DNA of 64,000 nt, from positions 3,997,001 through 4,061,000 of the forward strand of contig NZ_CP019630.1 in assembly GCF_001999245.1 (NCBI RefSeq), written 5' to 3'. The notes under the pieces are model-generated. The model ran no database searches. It was not told the DNA's origin and saw only the letters and a program-made list of their open reading frames with translations. Source of the stretch: Roseibium algicola (lineage in GTDB: Bacteria; Pseudomonadota; Alphaproteobacteria; Rhizobiales; Stappiaceae). Shown piece by piece: positions 25,713 to 34,612 of this stretch (the stretch's first letter is position 1; each line of letters begins with the position of its first letter). Position numbers and translations under genes: made by a program.

Positions 25713-25961
25713 TGGCGGGGGCGGTCTCTATGGAGGTGGCGTTTCGGCCTGAATTGCTAAGTTGCCGTTAGTTACGGACGAGTGTGGGTCTATTGAGGGC
25801 GTGGAGCGGACGTTTGCTGCGCTTGCAATGCCAACTCTAGTGCCAACCAAGAGCCGACATTGAGAAATCTGTGCAATTGACCTTTAGTGTACACGCAAAA
25901 GTAGATTTTGACGGGTTCACTGATCACAAGTGTGCGCTTGCAGAGATGAAGGTCTGAAAAA

Positions 25962-28900
25962 ATGCGGTTTCATTCGAATGGCCCCAATATCCCAGATGCG
26001 CTTTTGCATCGCTGCGATCAAGGCCGTGTAGTGTTTCTATGCGGTGCAGGAGTTTCTTTTCCGTCTGGCATGCCAGACTTCATTGGGCTGACCCGACATG
26101 TAATAAAGTTTTTCGATCCGCCAAAGGATTCATCTATCGTTTCCGCGTTCGGTGCTCGAATTCGAGATGACTACAAGCCGCTTGATGCGGATGGTCCTCT
26201 TGCTCCGCTTGATCAGGTCTTTCATCTACTGAACCAAGAATACGGCAAACAGGATGTAAGCACGCTGGTTGCGGAACGGTTGACCTTAGAAGACATGACA
26301 AAAATCAGCCCCGAGCACAGCCTCATTGCACGTATTTCGTCAGACCCTGAGGGCCGCCCGCAAATTGTAACCACCAACTTTGACCGGCTATTCGACCGAT
26401 GCTTGGGTGTTTCTGCGGACCGAATCTTCGAGCCACCGGCACTACCCGATATTGAGCTAGGCATGCCGATCCATGGGATAACTTACCTGCATGGACGCCT
26501 CCAATCGCCTGAGTGCCCACACCATGACTACATACTAAGTAGTGCTGATTTTGGTCGTGCATATCTTGCAGAGGGGTGGGCGACCAAATTCGTGAGGGCG
26601 CTCCTAGACCGATATACAGTCGTGTTGGTTGGCTACCAAGCTGAGGACCCGCCAGTAAAATATCTGCTGCAAGGGTTGAACCACGACGGGCTGCGTGACG
26701 CAGCTAACCTGTTCGCTTTTGACCGAGGCAGGCTAGAAGACATTGAAGTCAAGTGGCGAGATCGTGGTGTGACACCAATTCCCTACGCGGACCATGTTCA
26801 CCTGTGGGAGACGCTGAAGGCCTGGGCTGACCGTGCAGATGATCCGCGTACTTGGCGCAAAAATGTGGTCGAGATGGCAAGGAAAGGCCCGAGGGCAGTA
26901 TCTCCTCACGAACGTGGGCAGGTCGCGCACTTAGTGCGAACTACTCCCGGAGCTAGGTTATTTTCCAAATCCGAAACCTCTCCTCCGGCTGAATGGCTGA
27001 ACGTCTTTGACGCATTCTGTCGAGCAGCCAAGAAATTCAAAGACTATGACGAAGGGGCTATCACATTTGACCCTTTGAAAGCATATGGACTTGATGACGA
27101 TCCCGAACGACCTCCGGAGTCGGGACTAAGGACTGTCCGCATTCATGATCATCTATTGGAGTGGCGACGCGGAGATTCCAATCCTCCTAGCGGTCATAGT
27201 TTGGCTGGCAGGCAGCTTGAAGGATGGGAAGATATCCCGTCACGCCTTTCTCATCTCTTGGACTGGTCGGCAAGCCACCTAAACGATCCCGTCTTTGCGT
27301 GGTGGGCTGTTCGTCAACACCAGCTACACCCACGACACGTGAAAGAAATCACACGTCGGCTGAGGGGCAATGATGATCTTCACCCCAAGGCGCGAACCAC
27401 CTGGAACCTGATCCTTGAGTCTCTAGCTGACAAGCGTAGCGCTGCTTGGGACCACGGATGGTTTGACCTAACAGCCAAGATCAAGAAGGACGGTTGGACT
27501 CAAGGCGTGCTTCGGGACCTAGACAAAGCGATGGCCCCTATTTTGGTGCGCAAACTCCCCTACGGCCTGAGCGAGGCCAAGCCGCCAGAAAGCTCTTGGG
27601 GCGACGTTTCACTGGGAGAGATTGTCAGGTGGGAGATCAAGTTCCCGGAGCGGCACGGTGAAAACCTTATGGTACCTGATGAAGTCTTGCCGGAGGTTTT
27701 CTCGATTGCAGAGAGGCATCTTCGGCTCGCCGCCGGTTTCCATCGAGACGTTGGGACCAGCTACTTCACGACACCGACCTGCTATCCTGAGCGCGAAGTG
27801 GATGGCGAAGACCGAGACGATGATGAAGCAAGTTATTTCCGCTGGTTCCTTACCTTGATTGAGAGGATGTCCCAACAGCATCCCGACCTTTTGAAAGCGC
27901 GTGTACTGGCTTGGGATGATCAAGACCGATTCTTTTTCAAGAAGTTGAAGCTCTTTGCTCTGAACGATAGTCGGCTATTCGATGCTGATATCTCCGTTTC
28001 CATCGTGCTCGAATTCTCGCGCAGAGAGCTCTGGGATGATGAAATTAGGCGGGAGCTTCTATTCCTTATTGCCGACAGATGGAAAGACATGTCAGGCGAG
28101 AACCAAATTGCCATCACCAACGCTCTGCTGACCGGTCCCGAAAAAATGGACCACTGGACGAAAGAAGATTATCCGGGAATTCGGGACGAGTTGGCAGCCC
28201 GGTACGCACGCTGGCTAGAACTACAGGGCTGTGAACTATTTGGCGACCAGTCTGCTCGCTTGGCGAAGATGATCGGCCGTATTGAAGACTGGTCAGATGG
28301 CTGGGCGAGCAGCATCGTGATTTTGCATGGCATTCGTTCCGGTAGTATTTCGACTAACAGCGACCCAAGCAGCCTGGCGAGCGTACCAGTTGGTGAGGTG
28401 GTGGGGCGTGCGAAATCAGAGAGCAGCAGAGACTATCGCACTCATACCGATTTCAGGCCATTCAACGGGCTTGTAAAGGCCTGCCCGAGGAAGGCTCTTG
28501 CGGCACTTTCGCACGCATCGCGAAGTGGCGACTTCCCTAGCGAACTCTGGAGAACAATGATTCAGGAGTGGCCTGCCGAGGTTTTACCTCGCCTGAACTT
28601 GGTGTTCCTACATCGCGTTACTCGCCTTCCCCACCCGGTTATGCGCGACCTCAGTCGCTCGCTTTGTGATTGGGTCAGAGACAATTTCGAAAAAACCTAT
28701 TTGCAGGACGAAAAAACGGCTTGGAATGTATTTGATGCCATCGTTTCCGGTTTGTTGTCTGATGAGGGATCAGCACTGAATAGTGGTCGGGGCGAAATGC
28801 GTGTCGGCGGTGAGGTTTTAGAACGCTCGCGGAGGACATTCGGGCATGCAATCAATGGGCCAATCGGTCGCGCAACCGAAGGACTAATCAATGCTCTTAA

Positions 28901-29786
28901 CAGCCTGAAGCTTGGTGAAAACGCAGGTATTCCCGAAGCCTTCGTGACACGCTTCGAACGTCTACTAGCCGCACCGGGCGAAGGCAGCGACCATGCCGTG
29001 GCGATCTTGGTGCATCAGCTGCGATGGTTGTTCTACATCGATCGGGACTGGGTCCTCGAGCGAATAATGCCATGGTTCGCGTTCGGACATCCTGCTTCCG
29101 AACCGGCGTGGAATGCGTTTCTGTCTACGGCAGCGTTTCCTCAGGTCGAAATCGGGCAACGGCTTAAACCACTACTGCTGGACCTTTTCCCTCGGATATA
29201 CAGTTGGAACTGGGATCGTAATCTCGCAAAGATTGCTGCTCAAATGGTCGTCGAGCTGACGATCAATAGGCAAGATGAACCAGACGGCATTTTGATTAAC
29301 GAGGCTCGCAATTGCATTCGAAACATGTCTGACTCAAACCGAAAAGATGTGATTTTCCGATTGGGTCAGATTGGCCAGCGAGACGACAGCGGTTGGGCCA
29401 GCAACGTGGTGCCATTCATCGAACACACTTGGCCCCGAGAGCGGAAGTTCCGAACGTCCGAGATGGTGGCGTCGTGGGTGCAAATGCTCGACGATACCGG
29501 TGATGATTTTCCCTTGGTACTTAGGAGTGTTTTGAGGTTTTTGGTGCCCGTTCAAAACGAAAGTCACTGGCTATACAGATTCACCAGAGAGGTAGGTGGA
29601 GAAATGCCACTGACTGCCAAACATCCTTCTGCAGTACTGGACATGCTCAATGCAATTGTTCCCAACGAACCGTCCACTGCACCCCGTGAGCTTGCCGAAA
29701 TTCTCGATCTCGTGGAGGCAACCGATCCAAGCCTAGCCCGAGATCGTCGGTATTTCAGGCTCATCGACCTCGTTGAGAGACGTTAG
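25962..29786 (+). CDS. large SIR2-domain protein, probable anti-phage NADase (DSR-like)
   Basis: 1274 residues. The first about 270 form a sirtuin-like Rossmann domain: LCGAGVS (26-32), TTNFD (137-141) with N139, YLHGRLQ with H177, and VVLVGYQAEDPPVKYLL (220-236). The N139/H177 spacing of 38 equals that of the catalytic pair reported for the defense-associated sirtuin DSR2 (N133/H171). The remaining 1000 residues have no recognised motif and are mostly helical, as in DSR1/DSR2, where this part senses phage proteins. In such systems, sensing triggers NAD+ depletion and abortive infection. No zinc-binding Cys pairs of deacetylase sirtuins are seen. It stands alone, codon use is more AT-rich than the upstream genes, and decayed insertion sequences follow, as expected for a transferred defense gene. 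Confidence 0.82.
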   Translation: MRFHSNGPNIPDALLHRCDQGRVVFLCGAGVSFPSGMPDFIGLTRHVIKFFDPPKDSSIVSAFGARIRDDYKPLDADGPLAPLDQVFHLLNQEYGKQDVSTLVAERLTLEDMTKISPEHSLIARISSDPEGRPQIVTTNFDRLFDRCLGVSADRIFEPPALPDIELGMPIHGITYLHGRLQSPECPHHDYILSSADFGRAYLAEGWATKFVRALLDRYTVVLVGYQAEDPPVKYLLQGLNHDGLRDAANLFAFDRGRLEDIEVKWRDRGVTPIPYADHVHLWETLKAWADRADDPRTWRKNVVEMARKGPRAVSPHERGQVAHLVRTTPGARLFSKSETSPPAEWLNVFDAFCRAAKKFKDYDEGAITFDPLKAYGLDDDPERPPESGLRTVRIHDHLLEWRRGDSNPPSGHSLAGRQLEGWEDIPSRLSHLLDWSASHLNDPVFAWWAVRQHQLHPRHVKEITRRLRGNDDLHPKARTTWNLILESLADKRSAAWDHGWFDLTAKIKKDGWTQGVLRDLDKAMAPILVRKLPYGLSEAKPPESSWGDVSLGEIVRWEIKFPERHGENLMVPDEVLPEVFSIAERHLRLAAGFHRDVGTSYFTTPTCYPEREVDGEDRDDDEASYFRWFLTLIERMSQQHPDLLKARVLAWDDQDRFFFKKLKLFALNDSRLFDADISVSIVLEFSRRELWDDEIRRELLFLIADRWKDMSGENQIAITNALLTGPEKMDHWTKEDYPGIRDELAARYARWLELQGCELFGDQSARLAKMIGRIEDWSDGWASSIVILHGIRSGSISTNSDPSSLASVPVGEVVGRAKSESSRDYRTHTDFRPFNGLVKACPRKALAALSHASRSGDFPSELWRTMIQEWPAEVLPRLNLVFLHRVTRLPHPVMRDLSRSLCDWVRDNFEKTYLQDEKTAWNVFDAIVSGLLSDEGSALNSGRGEMRVGGEVLERSRRTFGHAINGPIGRATEGLINALNSLKLGENAGIPEAFVTRFERLLAAPGEGSDHAVAILVHQLRWLFYIDRDWVLERIMPWFAFGHPASEPAWNAFLSTAAFPQVEIGQRLKPLLLDLFPRIYSWNWDRNLAKIAAQMVVELTINRQDEPDGILINEARNCIRNMSDSNRKDVIFRLGQIGQRDDSGWASNVVPFIEHTWPRERKFRTSEMVASWVQMLDDTGDDFPLVLRSVLRFLVPVQNESHWLYRFTREVGGEMPLTAKHPSAVLDMLNAIVPNEPSTAPRELAEILDLVEATDPSLARDRRYFRLIDLVERR

Positions 29787-30415
29787 TCAAAAGGTCATGG
29801 GGGTACTGGACGAGCGTAATCTGTGGTTAGGGCCCTCATTTGAATACCCCACACCGTATCTGCCTACCAACCGTGTCAGCGAACTCGTCCTCGACTCGAA
29901 TTGTTCGAATGTGCTGCGCCATTCGACGAATGGGTGATTTGGAGAAGCAGCATAGCTGCGCATGCAGAATTGATGATTGTCTCCTTCAGGCCGAAATCGC
30001 CTGCGCCGCCGGGACAGATGAATGACTGTTTCGCTCGGATCATCCGTCACGAGAAGCCTGTTTCCTGACGGTCCCACCCAGGACGTTTGTGGTCCCTGGT
30101 GAAAAAATGGGGTGTGATCAATTTGGCAGGAATTGAAGCCAAGCCATTGGCTGCGATGAGTGGACACAAGTCGCTGAGAAATTGCTTTCGCGCTCTTGCC
30201 GGGCGCAAGCAGAGATAGCTTGCGATCATGTTGCGACTACGATACGGGCATTTCGTTGCAAGATGTTGGTAGCGGAGGAGCGCTACCGCCGGTGTGCCCA
30301 TTCGCTAGTAGGTGCGTTTTTCCTACATATTTGCACTCGCTTCGAACGTTTTGTGGCCTCAGAGGTTTAGGCTGCAGGTGGGCGACTAGTGTGACTGGCT
30401 ATAGCATAGTTTGCT
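29787..30415. other. gene-poor stretch after the SIR2 gene
   Basis: 629 bases with no frame that looks coding on either strand: short frames have scattered stop codons and Cys/Arg/Ser-rich, low-complexity translations. No terminator with a clear U tract follows the SIR2 gene. The region may be decayed mobile-element or gene debris, as an insertion-sequence remnant begins at 30419. Confidence 0.35.
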
Positions 30416-30470
30416 CTCTGAACCGCACTTGGTTTGCCGGGGGCTCCAACTTCTGAAGAGTGAAGCCGAT

Positions 30471-30829
30471 ATGAGCAAGACAACAAACAAGTTTTCATCT
30501 GAAGTTCGCGAACGTACCATTCGTATTGTGCTCGACCATGAAGCCGAATATCCGTCCCGGTGGTCCGCAGTTTCTTGTATCGCTGCCAGGATCCGCTGCG
30601 CGCCGGCGACGCTGCATGAATGGGGCAAGAAGGCAGAAGTCGACAGCGGCAAGCGAGCCGGCCTTCAGAGCGATGTGGCTGAGAAGATGAAGGCCCTGGA
30701 GCGGGAGAACCGTGAACTACGTCAGGCCAACGAGATCCTGCGCAAGGCGTCTGCATCTATCGCGCCTCCTCTCCGTGATCGCATGGCAATCACCTGCCGG
30801 GCATTGGGACGGAGCTCGACCGCCCACTG
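30471..30829 (+). pseudogene. IS3-family transposase OrfA, 3' end frameshifted
   Basis: The ATG at 30471 opens a helix-turn-helix transposase subunit: KFSSEVRERTIRIVLDHEAEYP ends helix one, SIAARIRCAPATLHEWGKKAE is the recognition unit and KMKALERENRELRQANEIL is the leucine zipper. The expected ending (YFAQAELDR) is replaced after ILRKASA by an unrelated frame, so the protein ends aberrantly. OrfA binds the element ends; this copy is unlikely to function because OrfB is broken. Confidence 0.7.
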
Positions 30830-30836
30830 AAGCGAT

Positions 30837-31320
30837 TATTTCTTTCATCGATGAACACCGGCCGGTGTTCCGGGTCGAGCCGATTTACAGAATTCTGTCG
30901 ATTGCCCTGTCGACTTATTGAGAGAATATCGCTACGCGGGTGGACGAGGAGTGCCTGTCGTCGCGCGCCCACCGCGACACAGCTATGATGGTTGGGATCC
31001 GCCGCATCTTCGAAGCGAACTTCCGGGTCTATAACGCGCGCAAGGTCTGGCGGCAATTGCAGCGGGAGGGCTTCGGTGTTGCCCGCTGCACGGTGACCCT
31101 GCTAGTGAAGGCGATGGGGCTTCAGGGGATCATTCGTGGCAAATCTGTCAAAACGACGTTCTCGGACAAGTCGGCACCCAGTCCGCTCGACCGTGTGAAC
31201 CGCCAGTTCAAGGTTCCGGCACCGAACAGGCTCTGGGTTTCGGATTTCTCGTACTTGGCACCTGGCAGGGCTTCGTCTATGCCGCCTTCGTCATAGGCGC
31301 GTTTGCACGGCAATTGGCTT
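30837..31320 (+). pseudogene. IS3-family transposase OrfB remnant
   Basis: Pieces of the integrase subunit lie in two or three frames. The frame from 30940 gives IRRIFEANFRVYNARKVWRQL, REGFGVARCTVTLLVKAMGL and RLWVSDFSYLA, which normally leads to the first catalytic Asp region of the DDE domain; a shift then moves to WQGFVYAAFVIGAFARQ before the right terminal repeat. A stop (LSTY then TGA) breaks the N-terminal part. The remaining DDE residues are missing by deletion. Confidence 0.65.
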
Positions 31321-31414
31321 CCGGCAAACCCGGTCCGGTTCACTCGTCGGACCCACCAACTAAGTTGGTAACGCCGATCAGTGAACAGGTGTCTCTTGAG
31401 CAAATAGCTACGTT

Positions 31415-31452
31415 CCCACGTCTCGGGCGTCGTTGACCAATCGAGACGTGGG
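31415..31452. repeat. 11-base perfect inverted repeat downstream of symporter gene
   Basis: CCCACGTCTCG (31415-31425) and CGAGACGTGGG (31442-31452) with a 16-base loop, 22 bases beyond the stop codon of the minus-strand symporter gene. It may act as a transcript end without U tract, or be a relic of a mobile element. Confidence 0.45.
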
Positions 31453-31474
31453 CTAAGAGCGTGAGAAAAGTTGT

Positions 31475-32767
31475 CTAATTGGTGCGTACGCTAGCCGCCT
31501 TCAGAACATGGGGCGTATCATACGCTGATAGATCAACCTCTCCTTCCGACTTGGCTACAAGCAATGTGCAAGCGCAGTCACCTGTCACGTTGAGCGCTGT
31601 GCGTGCCATGTCCAGAATTCGGTCGACGCCAGCAATAATCGCTACTCCTTCGAGTGGTAGCCCAACTGAAGTTAAGACAAGAGAAAGCATCACCAGCCCA
31701 CCTCCGGGAACCCCAGCGGATCCAATCGAAGCGAGTGTCGCAGTCAACACAATGGTCAGATAATCTGTAACATTAAGCTCTACTCCGTATGCCTGAGCGA
31801 TAAACAGGGCTGTTACACCTTGATACAGTGCTGTGCCGTCCATGTTGATAGTCGCACCAAGTGGCAAGGTGAAACTCGACACCGATCTCGATACACCAAG
31901 GTTTTTGTCAACAGCTGATATCGTAACGGGCAGCGTTCCAGAACTGGAAGTACTGGTAAACGCAACTATCATAGGTTCGAATACGCCTTGGAAGAAGCGC
32001 ACTGGACTGAGCTTGGCAACGAAAGACACCAGGCCGCCATACACAATCAGACCATGCAGGAAGCAGCCGAGATATACAGCCACAATAAGTGTTCCAAGTG
32101 GCAACAAGAGGTCCAAACCGTATGTGCCAGTCACCCACGTCATTAGCGCGAAAACACCATAAGGTGCGAACGAAATTACGACTTCAGCAAGCTTGAGAAT
32201 AACTGCATTCAACGCTTCGAAGAATTCCCGGATCGGCCTTGCCACTGGGCCTGCCAAAGTAACCGCCAACCCGAAGATAATTGCGAAGAAAATTATCTGA
32301 AGAATGTTGCCATCTGCGGCCGCAGCAATAGGGTTAGTTGGAATAACGCCAAGAAGGACTTCCAGGAAAGGAGGTGCTTCACGCACCTCTACGGTCTGGT
32401 CAGCAACCAAATTGATACTGGCACCAGGCTCAAAAACGATCCCAAGAAACAAACCTATCGAAATGGCAATTGCCGTTGTAGCGATATAAAAGGTCATTGC
32501 TTTCAGACCAATGAACCCCATACGTCCCACATCCGAAATCGAGGTCATTCCGCAGACGAGAGACACGAAAACAATAGGTACAACAAGCATCTTGATCGCT
32601 GAAATGAAAAACGAGCCTGCGTATTTGATGGATGTCGCGATTTCAATATGACCAGTCATATTCAGAGCGATGCCGGTTGCAGATCCTACGACAAGTGCCA
32701 TTGCAATTTGTTTCCACAACATCGCTCTAAACCAAAATCCGAGCATTCCTCGCTTTTGTATTTCCAT
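31475..32767 (-). CDS. dicarboxylate/amino acid:cation symporter (DAACS family)
   Basis: 430-residue inner-membrane carrier of the GltP/DctA family that couples Na+ or H+ to uptake of glutamate, aspartate, serine/threonine or C4-dicarboxylates. Visible marks are the Ser-rich re-entrant hairpin AFTSTSSSGTLPVTI, the NMDGTALYQGV motif of helix 7, and the GIGSAGVPGGG-like SIGSAGVPGGGLVML hairpin followed by ALNVTGDCACTLLVAK, with the Asp and Thr that contact substrate. ATG 32767 has GGGAGG 6 bases upstream; a longer in-frame reading to 32860 is unlikely. It lies in a module with a threonine-synthase-like lyase, RidA and a DauR-like regulator and probably imports their amino acid substrate. Confidence 0.92.
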   Translation of the reverse strand: MEIQKRGMLGFWFRAMLWKQIAMALVVGSATGIALNMTGHIEIATSIKYAGSFFISAIKMLVVPIVFVSLVCGMTSISDVGRMGFIGLKAMTFYIATTAIAISIGLFLGIVFEPGASINLVADQTVEVREAPPFLEVLLGVIPTNPIAAAADGNILQIIFFAIIFGLAVTLAGPVARPIREFFEALNAVILKLAEVVISFAPYGVFALMTWVTGTYGLDLLLPLGTLIVAVYLGCFLHGLIVYGGLVSFVAKLSPVRFFQGVFEPMIVAFTSTSSSGTLPVTISAVDKNLGVSRSVSSFTLPLGATINMDGTALYQGVTALFIAQAYGVELNVTDYLTIVLTATLASIGSAGVPGGGLVMLSLVLTSVGLPLEGVAIIAGVDRILDMARTALNVTGDCACTLLVAKSEGEVDLSAYDTPHVLKAASVRTN

Positions 32768-32925
32768 CTTTCCCTCCCGTTTTTCTGCATTCGATAAGAC
32801 AAAAGCAGCACTTGCACTCGAGTTGGACTCGATTGCTTTCCTTGAAATCTGGGATTTCAATTTCAGTATTCGACGCTTCTTCGTTGTTTGTCGGTCAGTG
32901 ACAAACTGATGGTAAAGCGTCTAAA

Positions 32926-34083
32926 TCATGCCGTAGTCGTTTTTGAGAAATGATCTGCATAGAACTGCGTAGCCTTCAGCCCCGAACCGGTCAGAATGAC
33001 AATGGTTTCGTCATCAGGGTTGATGTGACCCCGGCGAAGTAATTGAGAGGCTCCTGCAGCAGCATGTGCCGATGTGGGCTCGGTGTATATCCCCTGCTTA
33101 GCGAGACTTAATGCAGCTTTGAGGATCTCATTTTCTGACAAAACGGCAGTCGTCCCACCAGTCACGCTCACAGCTTCGATCATCTCGGAGAGCCGGATTG
33201 GCTGGCGTATTGCGGTTCCTTCCGCAATTGTTGGTTCGAAACTAGGTGCGTGCTCCTCAAGGAGGTCGGGGTTAAGCGCGTAATGCAGCGGACAGCAGTT
33301 TTTGGGTTGGGTTACGAATATTCGCGGCATTCGATCAATTTCACCCGCAGCTTGCAGTTCTTCAAACGCTAAGTGACAACCCAGCACATTGCTCCCGGCG
33401 GCAGCTGGAATAACAATATTGTCCGGCGCCTTGAACCCGAGATCCTCCCAGATCTCATATCCAAGTGTCTTGGTGCCCTGAAGGAACATTGGATGCCAGT
33501 TGTGGCTTGCATAAAAAACGTGATTGGACAATGCAATTGCTGCATCTTCCGTATCTTGGCGCGTTCCCGGCACGAGTGTTACGTTAGCCCCATAAGCTCT
33601 GATTTGCGCGACTTTGGAAGGTTGGGTGTATGCAGGAACCAGAATTTCGACATTCATGCCTGCAGCCGCGCCATAAGCTGCGATCGCAGCTCCGCCATTG
33701 CCGGAACTGTCTTCGACAACGCTCGTGATGCCTAAGTGGCGGATGTAGGACATGAGCACCGAAGCGCCCCGGTCCTTGAAAGAACCTGTCGGCGAGAACC
33801 ACTCGAGTTTGAATCTGTAATTGGCACCTTCGAATTGGCCCGAAACGAGCGGTGTTCCACCTTCTCCCAGACAAATTGGGCGGTCGATCTTCAAAGGTAA
33901 AGATTTCGCGTATCTCCAGATTGATCTTGTGCCGGAATCAAGGTCATTCCGGGTAATTCCAGGAAGCGTCGAGACCATGAGTGGTGTCTTATCGGGTGAG
34001 CACCATATTGCCTTATCAAGACCAAAGGTTTTGCCAGTGAGGGGTTGGACGAATTGGGGTGAAGTCGCAGAAGACACGTTCAT
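32926..34083 (-). CDS. threonine synthase-like PLP-dependent lyase
   Basis: 385-residue fold-type II PLP enzyme. CLGEGGTPLV (71-80) and SPTGSFKDRG with the Schiff-base K103 are typical of threonine synthase and threonine/diaminopropionate lyases; SSGNGGAAIAAYGAAAG binds the substrate carboxylate, and PAAAGSNVLGCHLAF is the phosphate-binding loop. A biosynthetic ThrC would not normally be paired with RidA and a DauR-like regulator, so amino acid breakdown, releasing an unstable enamine/imine that RidA clears, is more likely. Only one base separates its ATG from the RidA stop codon. C-terminal GTGLK-like ILTGSGLKATQFY is intact. Confidence 0.85.
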   Translation of the reverse strand: MNVSSATSPQFVQPLTGKTFGLDKAIWCSPDKTPLMVSTLPGITRNDLDSGTRSIWRYAKSLPLKIDRPICLGEGGTPLVSGQFEGANYRFKLEWFSPTGSFKDRGASVLMSYIRHLGITSVVEDSSGNGGAAIAAYGAAAGMNVEILVPAYTQPSKVAQIRAYGANVTLVPGTRQDTEDAAIALSNHVFYASHNWHPMFLQGTKTLGYEIWEDLGFKAPDNIVIPAAAGSNVLGCHLAFEELQAAGEIDRMPRIFVTQPKNCCPLHYALNPDLLEEHAPSFEPTIAEGTAIRQPIRLSEMIEAVSVTGGTTAVLSENEILKAALSLAKQGIYTEPTSAHAAAGASQLLRRGHINPDDETIVILTGSGLKATQFYADHFSKTTTA

Positions 34084-34084
34084 T

Positions 34085-34519
34085 TCACGCAGCTCCTTGG
34101 GCTTTTGCGATTAGCTCGAGTTCCACTTGACAATCATGGTGCAACACCGGCACCGGGACGACTGCCCGGGCAGGGCGGTGTGGCCCCATGAACAATGCGA
34201 ACTCTTCGTCGAAAATTTCCCAGTTTCCAACGTCGGTCACGTAAACCGTCACCTTGATAACATCTTCTCGGCGAGCTCCGGTGGCACGAAGAATGGCATC
34301 AGCGTGGGATAGGACCGTTGAAACCTCTTCACGAAATGAATTTTTGTCACCACTCTTTGAAGAAAGTGGGAGGATTCCTGACAGGAAGATCAATCCGGCA
34401 CACTCGACCGCCTGCGAATAATGTCCCAGTGGTAGAGGGGCATTTGACGTCTCAATCCTGAGTATGCCGTTCGGTTCATGCATGTCACTCGGCTTGGATG
34501 CGGTGGTCATTGTTTCCAT
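34085..34519 (-). CDS. RidA-family enamine/imine deaminase
   Basis: 144 residues from ATG 34519 (GAGG 5 bases upstream). RidA proteins are trimers that hydrolyse reactive 2-aminoacrylate-type intermediates released by PLP enzymes. Visible family segments are LPLGHYSQAVECAGLIFLSGILP, VSTVLSHADAILRATGARREDVIKVTVYVTD, and the C-terminal HRPARAVVPVP, whose Arg corresponds to the catalytic arginine that holds the carboxylate. The final VELELIAKA replaces the usual VEIEAIA. It is the first gene of the minus-strand operon, just upstream of the PLP lyase, and divergent from the DauR-like regulator. Confidence 0.9.
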   Translation of the reverse strand: METMTTASKPSDMHEPNGILRIETSNAPLPLGHYSQAVECAGLIFLSGILPLSSKSGDKNSFREEVSTVLSHADAILRATGARREDVIKVTVYVTDVGNWEIFDEEFALFMGPHRPARAVVPVPVLHHDCQVELELIAKAQGAA

Positions 34520-34551
34520 TGGAGCCTCGTTTTCAATTGACTGGAAGTGAT

Positions 34552-34612
34552 AATTTGTCAAAAGTAACCAAAATGTCAATTCACAAATTGTAGAGAATGG
34601 ACAAAATGTCAA
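34552..34612. promoter_or_regulatory. putative DauR-like regulator operator region
   Basis: Inverted repeat AATTTGT (34552-34558) / ACAAATT (34583-34589) and a direct repeat AAAATGTCAA (34570-34579 and 34603-34612, 33 bases apart, about three helical turns) lie in the 78-base divergent gap and over the start of the regulator gene. This arrangement would allow one regulator to control both the RidA operon and itself. Confidence 0.4.

Larger units (their letters stand above)
30419..31342 (+). mobile_element. IS3-family insertion sequence remnant with both ends
   Basis: Imperfect terminal inverted repeats TGAACCGCACTTGGTTTGCC (30419-30438) and GGCAAACCCGGTCCGGTTCA (31323-31342) match at 15 of 20 positions and have the TG...CA tips of IS3 elements. 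The same three bases, CTC, flank both ends (30416-30418 and 31343-31345) as a target duplication. At 924 bases it is shorter than a complete IS3 element (about 1.2-1.3 kb): OrfB ends abruptly after the start of the DDE domain, so an internal deletion plus frameshifts have killed it. Confidence 0.8.

Noticed and set aside
29787..30415. Possible small genes or toxin-antitoxin pair after the SIR2 gene
   Set aside because: Short frames on both strands lack ribosome binding sites and protein-like composition; treated as debris.
32926..34083. Housekeeping threonine synthase (thrC)
   Set aside because: Motifs fit, but pairing with RidA, a symporter and a DauR-like regulator in an island argues for catabolism, so no gene symbol was given.
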